From a virus, in the IMG/VR virus record IMGVR_UViG_3300031631_000356, positions 1 through 32,301 of that record: a DNA stretch of 32,301 bases; one strand, written 5' to 3'. Below are positions 18,459 to 26,079 of the stretch, in pieces (the first letter of the stretch is position 1; every line of letters starts with the position of its first letter). Position numbers and translations under genes: made by a program. The notes below the pieces were generated by a model. That model saw only the letters and a list, made by a program, of their open reading frames with translations, did not search any database and was not told the DNA's origin.

Positions 18459-19567
18459 AGGTTAGGCAATCCGGGCGTCGGCACCGCAAGATGGAAGTCG
18501 GCCGCGTTGTCTTTCGTGTCGTGCCCGTCGGTCGGGTACCGCTGCCACGAACGTGGATCGCCCGCGTCCGGCGGAAGCATAGTGCCCTCGGCGACACCAG
18601 GCATAAAGAAGCCGTGCCCTTGCTCCCACGCGACGCCGCTGAGCCGATTGCCCGCGTCGTCTATAGTTACCCCCGCGACGTTGTTATTGAGACTTGACCC
18701 AGCCATCAGAACGCTCTTTGTGCCCTGCGGTAGGCCGTCGATGATAAGTTGATTCCCAACGACCATCCGTTGACCGGGTTGAAGTATCCCGTCCCCTACA
18801 TTGAGCGGCCAACTGTTTGTATTTACTAAGAGAAAATCCCAGTAATTCAACACCGTATTCGTCAAGTCGTGCGGCGCCCGGCCCGCGTTGTAAATCTCTA
18901 TAAACTCGAAAATGTCAGCGCCGGGGATATCATAGTCGACCTCGCTAATGACCAGCCGCGAGATTGGCGTGTGCGTGTTCTGATACGCCTCAAGCGCCAT
19001 GTGCGAATAAACGCGGGCGTCATTTGTCGAGACTCGAATCTGAACCGCTTGTCCCTGATAGCCGGACACGTCGAGCAGTCGCGGGTCGGTGGCGTTGCCC
19101 TGGGTGCCCCAGCCGGTGTGCATAATCCGGTCATGCCCTTGATTCCCGGCGGGCGCTGGCATGTCCCAGTACACCCGAGTCGGCAGTTTACCGTTGTCTG
19201 GGGTCCACTCAATAGGCCCATCGATAAGCACGCCTGCGACGGTCTCTAGGCGCACGGTGATACTCGGGCCGGTGGATTTCTGTTCGGCTGCGACCCACGC
19301 CCCCCACCACACATACTGAGCAAGCGGCGAGACCACCCACCGCATGATCGGATCGTTATTCATCGGGCCGTGTGGCGGGTCGTCATCGGCAGTTGATGCC
19401 GCGTTGATGATGCACTGTGCCTGCATAAACCGCAGGCCGCGGAAGCCGGCCAGATGATTGAGCCCGTTGCTGAACGTCGACACCGTGCGTCCGAATAGAG
19501 GTCGGGCCACGTTGTGCGCGGACGTGTCAGGCATCGCGTTGAGCACTGTCGGGATTGTGCCAGCCAT
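18455..19567 (-). CDS. Tail protein with C-terminal lamin-tail domain (LTD)
   Basis: 370 residues. Residues 203-369 match the lamin-tail/LTD immunoglobulin-like fold: SRLVISEVDYD, FEFIEIYNAGRAPHDLTNTV, ILQPGQRMVVG, GVTIDDAGNRLSGVAWEQ, then the signature RSWQRYPTDGHDTKDNAADF and PTPGLPN. In bacteria LTDs occur mostly in exported or surface proteins; a virion protein is unusual. The first 200 residues (MAGTIPTVLNAMPDTSAHNV, FSNGLNHLAGFRGLRFMQAQ, then a beta-sandwich) resemble the layout of the next gene upstream. Probably a tail-tip or receptor-binding component. The start lies directly after the upstream stop. Confidence 0.72.
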   Translation of the reverse strand: MAGTIPTVLNAMPDTSAHNVARPLFGRTVSTFSNGLNHLAGFRGLRFMQAQCIINAASTADDDPPHGPMNNDPIMRWVVSPLAQYVWWGAWVAAEQKSTGPSITVRLETVAGVLIDGPIEWTPDNGKLPTRVYWDMPAPAGNQGHDRIMHTGWGTQGNATDPRLLDVSGYQGQAVQIRVSTNDARVYSHMALEAYQNTHTPISRLVISEVDYDIPGADIFEFIEIYNAGRAPHDLTNTVLNYWDFLLVNTNSWPLNVGDGILQPGQRMVVGNQLIIDGLPQGTKSVLMAGSSLNNNVAGVTIDDAGNRLSGVAWEQGHGFFMPGVAEGTMLPPDAGDPRSWQRYPTDGHDTKDNAADFHLAVPTPGLPNL

Positions 19568-20620
19568 CTAGACCCCCCACGCGGAGAACGATTTGAGGCC
19601 TGGACGCGGGTAGACGGTCAAGTGAGCGAAACCGAAGTACTCGCCGGGCGCCTGCACAATATCGCCCGGTTCGAGGACGATCGAGATCTCGCCCGAGTCG
19701 AACGGGTCGCCCGCGACACCGGCCACCAGCACCTGTGTGTACCCTCGCGACGTGTTGTTGGCTTGCCATAGCCGCCACGCGGACTCTTGGGTTGCCGCGC
19801 TGTGCTGGATTAGATGCGCCACCGGCTGGGCCTGGACTGTCGAGAGCATGCGAAACTTGAGTGTGTGTCGAGCGTTGCCGAGGTCATAGACCGGAACGAC
19901 CACGCGGAACGGGCGCTGAAGAAAGTACGGCAGAGGCAGCACGCCCATTGCGTGGTAGGTCCGACGCCGGGTCGCAACGGCTGTTACCCCCGCAGATACA
20001 GTCTGTGCGAGTTCCGAGCATAATGGGTCGTCTGCGAGAACCTCGAGAGAGTCGAGCGGCGTGGTCCCGTCTGGACCGACACCCCCGAGAAGCTCGTCGT
20101 TAGCGCCTGGATACGCGCCGCCGGGGTTGAGTTCGTCGAACTCGATCGCGATGCTTTCGATATTCACATCACCCGATGTGGAGATCGTGATCACATCGGT
20201 GTCGCCGGGCGGAAGCCCGATAAATAGCGCGGGTGCCCCTGTGTACCATGCGGTTGCGGCGAGTAGCGCCACATCTGAGAAGTTGCCGGTCGTCGCGGAC
20301 GTGAATCTCACCACGCCACCGCCGAGGAAGCTGTGCCCGTACACTCTGCACGATAGGGTCAAATGCTGGTCGGTTAGCTTTGGGATGATGACCGTCAGCC
20401 GGTCGACCAGGCCTGGCACGTTGTAGACGAACCCGCCATCCCAATTCTGCTGATAGACCGGCTGCGCGTGCATCATTGCAAGGTTGAGGTTGTGCAACTG
20501 CGCCACGTCGTACCAGTGCCCGAGGTTGCTTATGCTTCCCGCGTCAACCGGCTTTGTCGGTGTCGTCAGCCTCACATCGGGAAGCGCGATAGACGCCACC
20601 GCTGGGATAGTCCTCGCCAC
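19568..20620 (-). CDS. Tail-tip protein, probable paralogue of the LTD protein's N-terminal half, 350 aa
   Basis: Begins with GTG (TAGTG overlap). The product starts MARTIPAVASIALPDVRLTT and has ISNLGHWYDVAQLHNLNLAM followed by beta-sandwich-like sequence (DRLTVIIPKLTDQHLTLSCR, FSDVALLAATAWYTGAPALF, ESIAIEFDELNPGG). A second sandwich-like part follows (YFLQRPFRVVVPVYDLGNAR, ISIVLEPGDIVQAPGEYFGF). The opening M-A-x-T-I-P and the following SNxxxH..N/GL..MxAQ pattern recur in the downstream LTD protein, suggesting gene duplication. No known family. Probably a receptor-binding or tail-tip structural protein. Confidence 0.6.
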   Translation of the reverse strand: MARTIPAVASIALPDVRLTTPTKPVDAGSISNLGHWYDVAQLHNLNLAMMHAQPVYQQNWDGGFVYNVPGLVDRLTVIIPKLTDQHLTLSCRVYGHSFLGGGVVRFTSATTGNFSDVALLAATAWYTGAPALFIGLPPGDTDVITISTSGDVNIESIAIEFDELNPGGAYPGANDELLGGVGPDGTTPLDSLEVLADDPLCSELAQTVSAGVTAVATRRRTYHAMGVLPLPYFLQRPFRVVVPVYDLGNARHTLKFRMLSTVQAQPVAHLIQHSAATQESAWRLWQANNTSRGYTQVLVAGVAGDPFDSGEISIVLEPGDIVQAPGEYFGFAHLTVYPRPGLKSFSAWGV

Positions 20621-21900
20621 TAGTCCTCCGCGTTCTCAAGTATCGTGGTCATGGGGATACGCCGCAGCAGCGAACCCGGCCATTTGTTGGCTTTCTTCGC
20701 CTTGTCCGATATGCCGCGGCGCCCCCTGATACGCCCGCGGCGGCCGTCGAGCTCAGCGGTTGCGAGTAGGTCGTAGGCTGGCGTCACTACCTCCGAGCCG
20801 ACAAGGCCGGTAGTGCGCGCCTCGACTGTATGCCGCACGCGGCGAGAGTCTCCCCACACCTGATAGAGCGTCCACCGCACGCCCTTTGCAGCGCGAGGCA
20901 CTACAGCGTTGAGCCAGTGCGTCGACAGGTCGCGAGAGTCGGCCGGGCCGTCGATCCACCACTCGACAGACACCGACTCGAAACCCATCACCTTGTTACT
21001 CGCAATCTCACCGCTGGTCAGACGCGCCGTGTTTGTCGTCTCGTCGTACCGGTGCGTGACTGGGCGCATCAGTGGACGGCTTGGCATGATGGCGCCCTCG
21101 CAGGGATGCATTGCCTCGATGAACTTGAGATCGTCGCCTGTCGTCGCGTCGGCGAGAGTCTGCGTGGTCTCGGTCCCATCGAAGCCGAGCCACTCCTGAA
21201 AGTCTGAAACACGCCACACCCCAACGCCGTTGGGCTCTGTGGACGGGAACCCGAGGGACGCCAGCCAGACATGCCCATCGGCGTTGAGGCCCCACCGGTA
21301 TTGACCGGGCGCCCCGTACGCTGCGACCGTCTGGCTCTCGAGGTTGGCGGCTGCGTCTGTGCTATCCGCATCGACTAGCGTTGACGCCCGCAGCATCGTG
21401 ACCACGTCTTGCGCCCTGTATGCGTGATACGGGATATTGTCAGTAGCGCCGCCCCCGTCCTTTATTATCAGGTGCTTATTCTCGACGTTACCCCGCACCC
21501 AATCGGCACTAGCTGTAATTCTGCGAATGGGACCGGCACCAACCAGCGCAGACGTGATATCGCCGACCGCTGAGTTCGCAAAACCGAACGCTTCGCGCCC
21601 TCCGCCGGGCTTGAGAATGAAGATACCCGATGTGTCCTCGATGACTACTCGATCATCACCGTTGAGATAGATCGACCACGTTGCCCCCTTGACCGTCTTC
21701 ACCAGCGCGTCGAGGTCGGCGCCCGGCGAACTGCACCGGCCGTTCAAAAAGTTCAGCGCGTCCTCGAAATAGTCAGTGGCAGGCCCCAGTAGCTTAGGCC
21801 CCACTCCGCCCGCCATTAGCATCAACTCCACGCCGCGCCATGCTCGGGCGTCAACCTCCGTCAGTAGCGCGATAGGTGGGCTTGGGTCGAGACTCGGCAT
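20620..21900 (-). CDS. Tail-associated protein of unknown function, 426 aa
   Basis: Not recognised. N-terminal half is alpha/beta (LTEVDARAWRGVELMLMAGG, YFEDALNFLNGRCSSPGADL, WSIYLNGDDRVVIEDTSGIF), and the middle contains VSDFQEWLGFDGTETTQTLA and HVWLASLGFP. The basic C-terminus (LDGRRGRIRGRRGISDKAKK, ANKWPGSLLRRIPM) is enriched in Arg/Lys and could bind another virion component. It lies between unrecognised tail proteins, adjacent to the upstream stop with no gap. Confidence 0.6.
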   Translation of the reverse strand: MPSLDPSPPIALLTEVDARAWRGVELMLMAGGVGPKLLGPATDYFEDALNFLNGRCSSPGADLDALVKTVKGATWSIYLNGDDRVVIEDTSGIFILKPGGGREAFGFANSAVGDITSALVGAGPIRRITASADWVRGNVENKHLIIKDGGGATDNIPYHAYRAQDVVTMLRASTLVDADSTDAAANLESQTVAAYGAPGQYRWGLNADGHVWLASLGFPSTEPNGVGVWRVSDFQEWLGFDGTETTQTLADATTGDDLKFIEAMHPCEGAIMPSRPLMRPVTHRYDETTNTARLTSGEIASNKVMGFESVSVEWWIDGPADSRDLSTHWLNAVVPRAAKGVRWTLYQVWGDSRRVRHTVEARTTGLVGSEVVTPAYDLLATAELDGRRGRIRGRRGISDKAKKANKWPGSLLRRIPMTTILENAED

Positions 21901-22797
21901 CTACTCAGCGACCGCGCCGTCGCTACGACAAAGCCACGCGCCGCCATCCATGCAGACTGCTTTGACGGTCGCGCCGTCTTTCCACTGCGTGGCAATCGTG
22001 CCGTTGGGGCCACTATATAGCGCGGGACAAGTGCCGACGATTGTCGCCTGCCCGAACGTCCCGAGGTTGGCCCCCGGAATCGCGATCGCAACGGGGCAAA
22101 TGCGCCAAGTGCCTGCGCCGTCGGTCGCGTAATCCCCAGTCAGGCCGCTGGTGTTGAGCGGTAACATTCTCGACGTGTTGACCCATGCGCCGTCCCGTGC
22201 CTCGATAGCACAATGGTCGTTCGACGAGGTTGTCGCCCAATCCGACCACATCCCGCCAAACACGCAAAAACCATCGCCAAGCCCAGCGTCAAGGCGCGAG
22301 TATCGACCAGCAAAGCAGCCGCCATTATATCCGGCCGCCCCTGCCTTATGCCGTATCAGGAGCCAGTCAGCGCCACTCACGACAATCGACCTGCCGCTCA
22401 GCGTGAATTGTGTTGCGGCTTGGGTGTCTGCCGTCCATCCAGAGAATCTGGGGCCGACCATCCATCCCATCGTCGTGATGTCCATCACCGCGCCGCCTGG
22501 GTCCACACCGACCATGACGTCATCAGCGGCAGCCTGTGCTGCCCCGTCAACCATAAGCCCACCCACGCCCATGCTATTTGCAAATAGAATATTGATCGTG
22601 CTGGTTGCGGTGTCCTCAATCACGAAGCCAGCATCGCCCGGGTTCGTGATTGACGCGGGCAACATGACGCCCATCTTGATGCGCCAGTTAGGATCCTGTC
22701 CGGCGTCAAACGCCGCGTATAAACCGCCGAGAAGTTCCTTGAATGTCGCGCTGACCGGCGTTGCGTAGGTAACCGCGATGCCGTCTTGAACTGCCAT
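21901..22797 (-). CDS. Tail-associated protein of unknown function, 298 aa
   Basis: Begins MAVQDGIAVTYATPVSATFK. Beta-rich, Gly/Ala-rich sequence (FVIEDTATSTINILFANSMG, MGWMVGPRFSGWTADTQAAT, GGCFAGRYSRLDAGLGDGFC) with paired Cys (PVAIAI...VGTCPALY, CMDGGAWLC). The composition is that of a tail-tip or fibre-associated protein, and the position agrees. No family assigned. Confidence 0.6.
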   Translation of the reverse strand: MAVQDGIAVTYATPVSATFKELLGGLYAAFDAGQDPNWRIKMGVMLPASITNPGDAGFVIEDTATSTINILFANSMGVGGLMVDGAAQAAADDVMVGVDPGGAVMDITTMGWMVGPRFSGWTADTQAATQFTLSGRSIVVSGADWLLIRHKAGAAGYNGGCFAGRYSRLDAGLGDGFCVFGGMWSDWATTSSNDHCAIEARDGAWVNTSRMLPLNTSGLTGDYATDGAGTWRICPVAIAIPGANLGTFGQATIVGTCPALYSGPNGTIATQWKDGATVKAVCMDGGAWLCRSDGAVAE

Positions 22798-22808
22798 GAT
22801 TGACCCCT

Positions 22809-22961
22809 TTAAGGTGTTCCGCCGTTAGGCTGTGCGGTCACCACTGGTGACGGTGCGGGAGGTAGACTTGTGACTGTGTATGTAGGTACTGAAAGCGGAG
22901 CCGCTGGCACTCCGCCCGCCCCCGCTGGTGATGCCACCGGCCCCCCTCGTAGTGTCGCCAT
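22809..22961 (-). CDS. Very small Pro/Ala/Gly-rich protein, 50 aa
   Basis: A short frame filling the otherwise empty gap between two tail genes. ATG 22961 lies two bases after the preceding stop and has GAGG eight bases upstream. The product starts MATLRGGPVASPAGAGGVPA, continues APLSVPTYTVTSLPPAPSPV and ends TAQPNGGTP. It is almost free of charged residues and likely extended or disordered. It could be a linker or adaptor peptide of the tail tip. Confidence 0.5.
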   Translation of the reverse strand: MATLRGGPVASPAGAGGVPAAPLSVPTYTVTSLPPAPSPVVTAQPNGGTP

Positions 22962-22963
22962 CG

Positions 22964-23410
22964 TCACACCCTCGGCTGCATGCTTAGATAGACGATCGGC
23001 GCGGCAGCTGCGCCGAGCGCAGTGAAGGTAATCTCGAACGCCTGGACGATTGGCCCATCAACGAGCACGGTGTCAACCGATGTCGCCGCGAGTTGGTGCT
23101 CGCGTGGAGGTATCGGCGGGGGGCTGCCGGGCAGGTAGAGCTTCACGTCGAACGTGCCGCCGTCGAGGCCGTCAACGTGGATCTGGAACAGCGCGTTGGC
23201 AGTCGCCGGGTCATAGCCCATGTTGGGCTCGGCGAGTAGCACAGGCTCCCACACCCCGAGAACGAAAACAGCAGCCTGAGAGACAAGCGCCTGTGCCGTC
23301 GGTGATGCGCCGACCGTTGCGATTGCGCCCGCCGCATTGACCGCGACCATGCGGAGCGTCCCGCCGTCGTCGCCAATGATGAGCGCAGTAGTTACTGGAT
23401 TGATTGGCAT
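22964..23410 (-). CDS. Hypothetical tail protein after the tape measure, 148 aa
   Basis: Begins MPINPVTTALIIGDDGGTLR, beta-rich, with FQIHVDGLDGGTFDVKLYLP, a Pro-rich turn (GSPPPIPPREHQ) and QAFEITFTALGAAAAPIVYL near the end. This suggests a single beta-sandwich domain. The position immediately after the tape measure gene is where distal tail or tail-tip adaptor proteins are usually encoded, but there is no recognisable family signature. Confidence 0.6.
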   Translation of the reverse strand: MPINPVTTALIIGDDGGTLRMVAVNAAGAIATVGASPTAQALVSQAAVFVLGVWEPVLLAEPNMGYDPATANALFQIHVDGLDGGTFDVKLYLPGSPPPIPPREHQLAATSVDTVLVDGPIVQAFEITFTALGAAAAPIVYLSMQPRV

Positions 23411-23413
23411 CGG

Positions 23414-25063
23414 TCAGGCCCCCATTATGCCGCGCAGCTCTTGAGCCATCTGGGCTTGCTCGATACGCAGCAACGGGCGCGAGCCCGCTGTTAGATTTAG
23501 ATTTATCGTCGTCTCTTGAGTGCCGCGGCCTTCGCTGCGGTCCTGTCCCGTGTCGCCGCCGCCGGTGAATGCGTCAGACTCGGCCTCGGCGTCTTCGGCG
23601 TCACCACCACCCGCACCCGCAGGCCCGTTAAACCCGCCGGTCGCCATCGTGAGGCCAGTGGCAGTGCCAGCAACCGCAGCGAAAGCAGCAGCTGCGCCAT
23701 AGTGCACCGCTGCGCCCGGTGGGTTAATAAGTGACATCGCAAGCCCCTTGGCTAGCTCCATCATGGCCTGGATCCCAGCCTCTTTCGCCATGACCTCGAC
23801 AACATCGTTGAAGGCGTCCTTCATCGAATCGCTATACACAGCGGCGTCAAAAGCAGCGCTCAGCAGGCCGTTGCCCATCATATCGACTTGGGGCCCGAGG
23901 GTCGACTTAAACGAATCGCTCAACTCCTCATTATACTTTGTCGCGGCCCTCACCTCATCGACCCACTCCCGGACTCCCTCGATGAGTGGATCGAGCTTAT
24001 CTCTTGCGGCGTCGAGGCTCGCAAATAGAGCGTCACTGAATGCGGTGCCATCGGCGGAATCATCCGGGCTCAGAGCTTCAAGTTCGGCCCGAAGTTCCGC
24101 GATAAACTTCTCCTCGTCTCGGTCTACTGCGTCCCACTCGTCGGCCAACTGCCGAAGGGACTTCTCTCTTTTGGCCGACCTGGCCCCACTCCGCCCGCCA
24201 CCCTTGGGCGTGACCTTAGGCTCAACCTTGGGCGGGTTGAAGGCATCGCCCATCGATTTAGCCAGCGCATCAAAAGCCTTCTGCTCAGCCCGCAGCGCAT
24301 CGGTAGCCCTCCCCGCGATGATGAGCGTCTTGATCCTCTCGCCCTTAAGCTTCTTAAGTTCCTTAGTAGCCTTCGCCCATGCGTTGGCGATCGCCGCCGC
24401 CTCTTCTACTGTTTGGCCAGCCTTTATCGCCTTGTTTTCTTTGTGGAGTTGAGCGACGTGTTTCGCCTTGGCTGCGGTCCTGGCCTTCAGTAGTTGGATC
24501 GCGTTAAAGCCTGCGTCGTCAGCCGCCTTTGCCGCACGCAATTTCGAGACCGCATCACTAGCGGCGAGCTTCTCACTCAGCATCAAAGCCGAGCCAGCGA
24601 CACCGATTTGTTTAGCGAGTTCTCTGTACGAATCCGCCGCTTTATCTGACTCTTTGACGAGCGCTTTGAGAGCCTCTGCTGCTTTCTCCTTGGCAGCCTT
24701 AGCTAGTTCATCCTGCGCTTTAGCTGCTGCGCCTGCCCACTCGGTGAGGAGCTTATACGCGCCGACTACCACGCTGATGGCGATACCCACCACACCCATT
24801 GCGGCAGTTGCTGAGCCCATAATCGACGACAGCCTGTCGGTAGCTTTGAACGCCTTCCCGAGCCCGTTCTCAAGCTTCTTGTCCAGCATCATGGACAGGT
24901 CGCCAATGGATCGAGTTGCAGCCTTTGTTCCCCCCGTGGACTTCTTGGCGGTCTCACCGAAGGCAATCATCTCGACGCCGGTGGACTTGAGCGCCAACTG
25001 GGCTTTGTTCAGGTCGTCAAACTTGACTTCGATTATGGCCTTTTGGATGACTGTGCCGGCCAT
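23414..25063 (-). CDS. Tape measure protein
   Basis: 549 residues, mostly alpha-helical and Ala/Lys-rich, with long coiled-coil segments (LAKAAKEKAAEALKALVKES, AATKYNEELSDSFKSTLGPQ). Hydrophobic Gly/Ala segments (SIMGSATAAMGVVGIAISVV, then VVGAYKLLTEW; SLINPPGAAVHYGAAAAFAA) and a Gly-rich tail (GGFNGPAGAGGGDAEDAEAE) are present. This matches tail tape measures, which set tail length and carry membrane-active segments; at about 1.5 angstrom per residue it predicts a tail of roughly 80 nm. Its start lies two bases after the chaperone frameshift product's stop, the expected gene order. Confidence 0.85.
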   Translation of the reverse strand: MAGTVIQKAIIEVKFDDLNKAQLALKSTGVEMIAFGETAKKSTGGTKAATRSIGDLSMMLDKKLENGLGKAFKATDRLSSIMGSATAAMGVVGIAISVVVGAYKLLTEWAGAAAKAQDELAKAAKEKAAEALKALVKESDKAADSYRELAKQIGVAGSALMLSEKLAASDAVSKLRAAKAADDAGFNAIQLLKARTAAKAKHVAQLHKENKAIKAGQTVEEAAAIANAWAKATKELKKLKGERIKTLIIAGRATDALRAEQKAFDALAKSMGDAFNPPKVEPKVTPKGGGRSGARSAKREKSLRQLADEWDAVDRDEEKFIAELRAELEALSPDDSADGTAFSDALFASLDAARDKLDPLIEGVREWVDEVRAATKYNEELSDSFKSTLGPQVDMMGNGLLSAAFDAAVYSDSMKDAFNDVVEVMAKEAGIQAMMELAKGLAMSLINPPGAAVHYGAAAAFAAVAGTATGLTMATGGFNGPAGAGGGDAEDAEAESDAFTGGGDTGQDRSEGRGTQETTINLNLTAGSRPLLRIEQAQMAQELRGIMGA

Positions 25064-25065
25064 GC

Positions 25066-26078
25066 TCAGCGCCTCACTTTCGAGCGCGCTGTGGCGTCAC
25101 GCTTCGCACGCTCGCGCCGGTCGCGGTCCACCGCTGCGACTTCGCCCGCGACTGTCGCCAGACCGTCGAGCGCGCACGCCGTTGGCTTGTCGAGTAGGTC
25201 GGCGAGGGCCACGCCGTCTATCTGTAGTTGGCGGTAGAGGGCCATAATGTCGTGCGTTACTCCCTCGTTAATCTCGGCAATCGGGCACCGGTAGAACCGA
25301 GCCGCTGCAACCTCTGGCGTGGATATTCCGCTCCACACATTCTCCCCCTCGACGTATCGGCGACCGTCATTCGCGACGGTCGACCGCTTCAAATCGGAAG
25401 CGAAAGCTCCGCCACAGTCCCCGCGCTGGCGTCGCAAATCAGGCTTACATCGGTCGCACCGCCAGTGGGAGAATCCTCCGCCTCGGTCTGCTTCTCCGAG
25501 CCAGACGCTGAGTTGCACAGCCCTTTTGGGCGGGTTCCAAGCCCCGAGTAAGCCTGGACTCTATAGCCGAACTCATGGGCGAGTCCCTCGCGCATCGACG
25601 GACTCGGGACCATGCCGAGAAATTCGGCCGCGCTTGTCCATGTCTGGCCTGGGTGCTCAACCAGCACGACACCGGCCGCTGCAATGCGCTCGAATCGGGC
25701 CGACTCGTAGGCGTCCCACGCTTCGAGCGCGAGTTCCTCCGCGTCGGTGAGAGCATCGAGCCAACACGCGAACGCTTGCGCGCCCTCGTCGGTGTCGATG
25801 CTGCCTATCGCCTTGCGCGCTTCCGCCTTGCGCTGAGCGACGACCGCGCCGAGCTGCGGTCGTCTGCCTGCCGCTCGGGCCGCTGCGCCCATTTCGGCGG
25901 CACTAAGCGCACGGATAGTGATGATGGTCGCATGGTCTGGCACATCGAGCACGGACGGGTCGCCTGTCGCGATGTACTCAGACACCGCCTCGGTGGAGTT
26001 GGCCTGCTGTATCGCGGGGTCGCTCCAAAGCGGGATCCTGATATGCGGGGCGCCTGCTGCGTCGAGGGTCGGGATCAT
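25066..26078 (-). CDS. Tail assembly chaperone G-T fusion made by -1 frameshifting
   Basis: If the ribosome slips back one base on CCCAAAA (25530-25524) in the G gene, it enters the frame that ends at 25066, giving about 337 residues: 185 from G and 152 from T. The T part reads RAVQLSVWLGEADRGGG, then WSGISTPEVAAARFYRCPIA, EINEGVTHDIMALYRQLQID, and a basic tail (AAVDRDRRERAKRDATARSK). It has no credible start of its own (only a GTG at 25518). Frame geometry, slippery site and location between tail tube and tape measure genes all match lambda gpG/gpGT. Confidence 0.78.
25389..26078 (-). CDS. Tail assembly chaperone, G-like (unshifted product)
   Basis: 229 residues, begins MIPTLDAAGAPHIRIPLWSD. 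Helical sequence follows (ATIITIRALSAAEMGAAARA, KAEARKAIGSIDTDEGAQAF, LDALTDAEELALEAWDAYES), then EFLGMVPSPSMREGLAHEFG. Chaperone proteins of this type coat the tape measure during tail assembly and are absent from the virion. The slippery heptamer lies at codons 184-185, leaving 44 codons of G-only tail before the stop. Sequence similarity to lambda G is not evident, so the call rests on gene order and the frameshift site. Confidence 0.72.
   Translation of the reverse strand: MIPTLDAAGAPHIRIPLWSDPAIQQANSTEAVSEYIATGDPSVLDVPDHATIITIRALSAAEMGAAARAAGRRPQLGAVVAQRKAEARKAIGSIDTDEGAQAFACWLDALTDAEELALEAWDAYESARFERIAAAGVVLVEHPGQTWTSAAEFLGMVPSPSMREGLAHEFGYRVQAYSGLGTRPKGLCNSASGSEKQTEAEDSPTGGATDVSLICDASAGTVAELSLPI
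25524..25530 (-). promoter_or_regulatory. -1 ribosomal frameshift site CCCAAAA
   Basis: Minus-strand CGC CCA AAA GGG provides the heptamer C CCA AAA in the correct phase (X XXY YYZ), allowing both P- and A-site tRNAs to re-pair after slipping. A small GCTG/CAGC hairpin (25521-25507) starts two bases downstream, and a 5-bp CTCGG/CCGAG stem lies at 25500-25482; either or a larger fold could stimulate slippage. Confidence 0.72.
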
Positions 26079-26079
26079 G

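Noticed and set aside
23748-25247. Two long plus-strand frames (234 and 259 codons) opposite the tape measure
   Set aside because: Ser/Ala-rich antisense of Ala/Lys-rich helical coding, a common artefact in GC-rich DNA.
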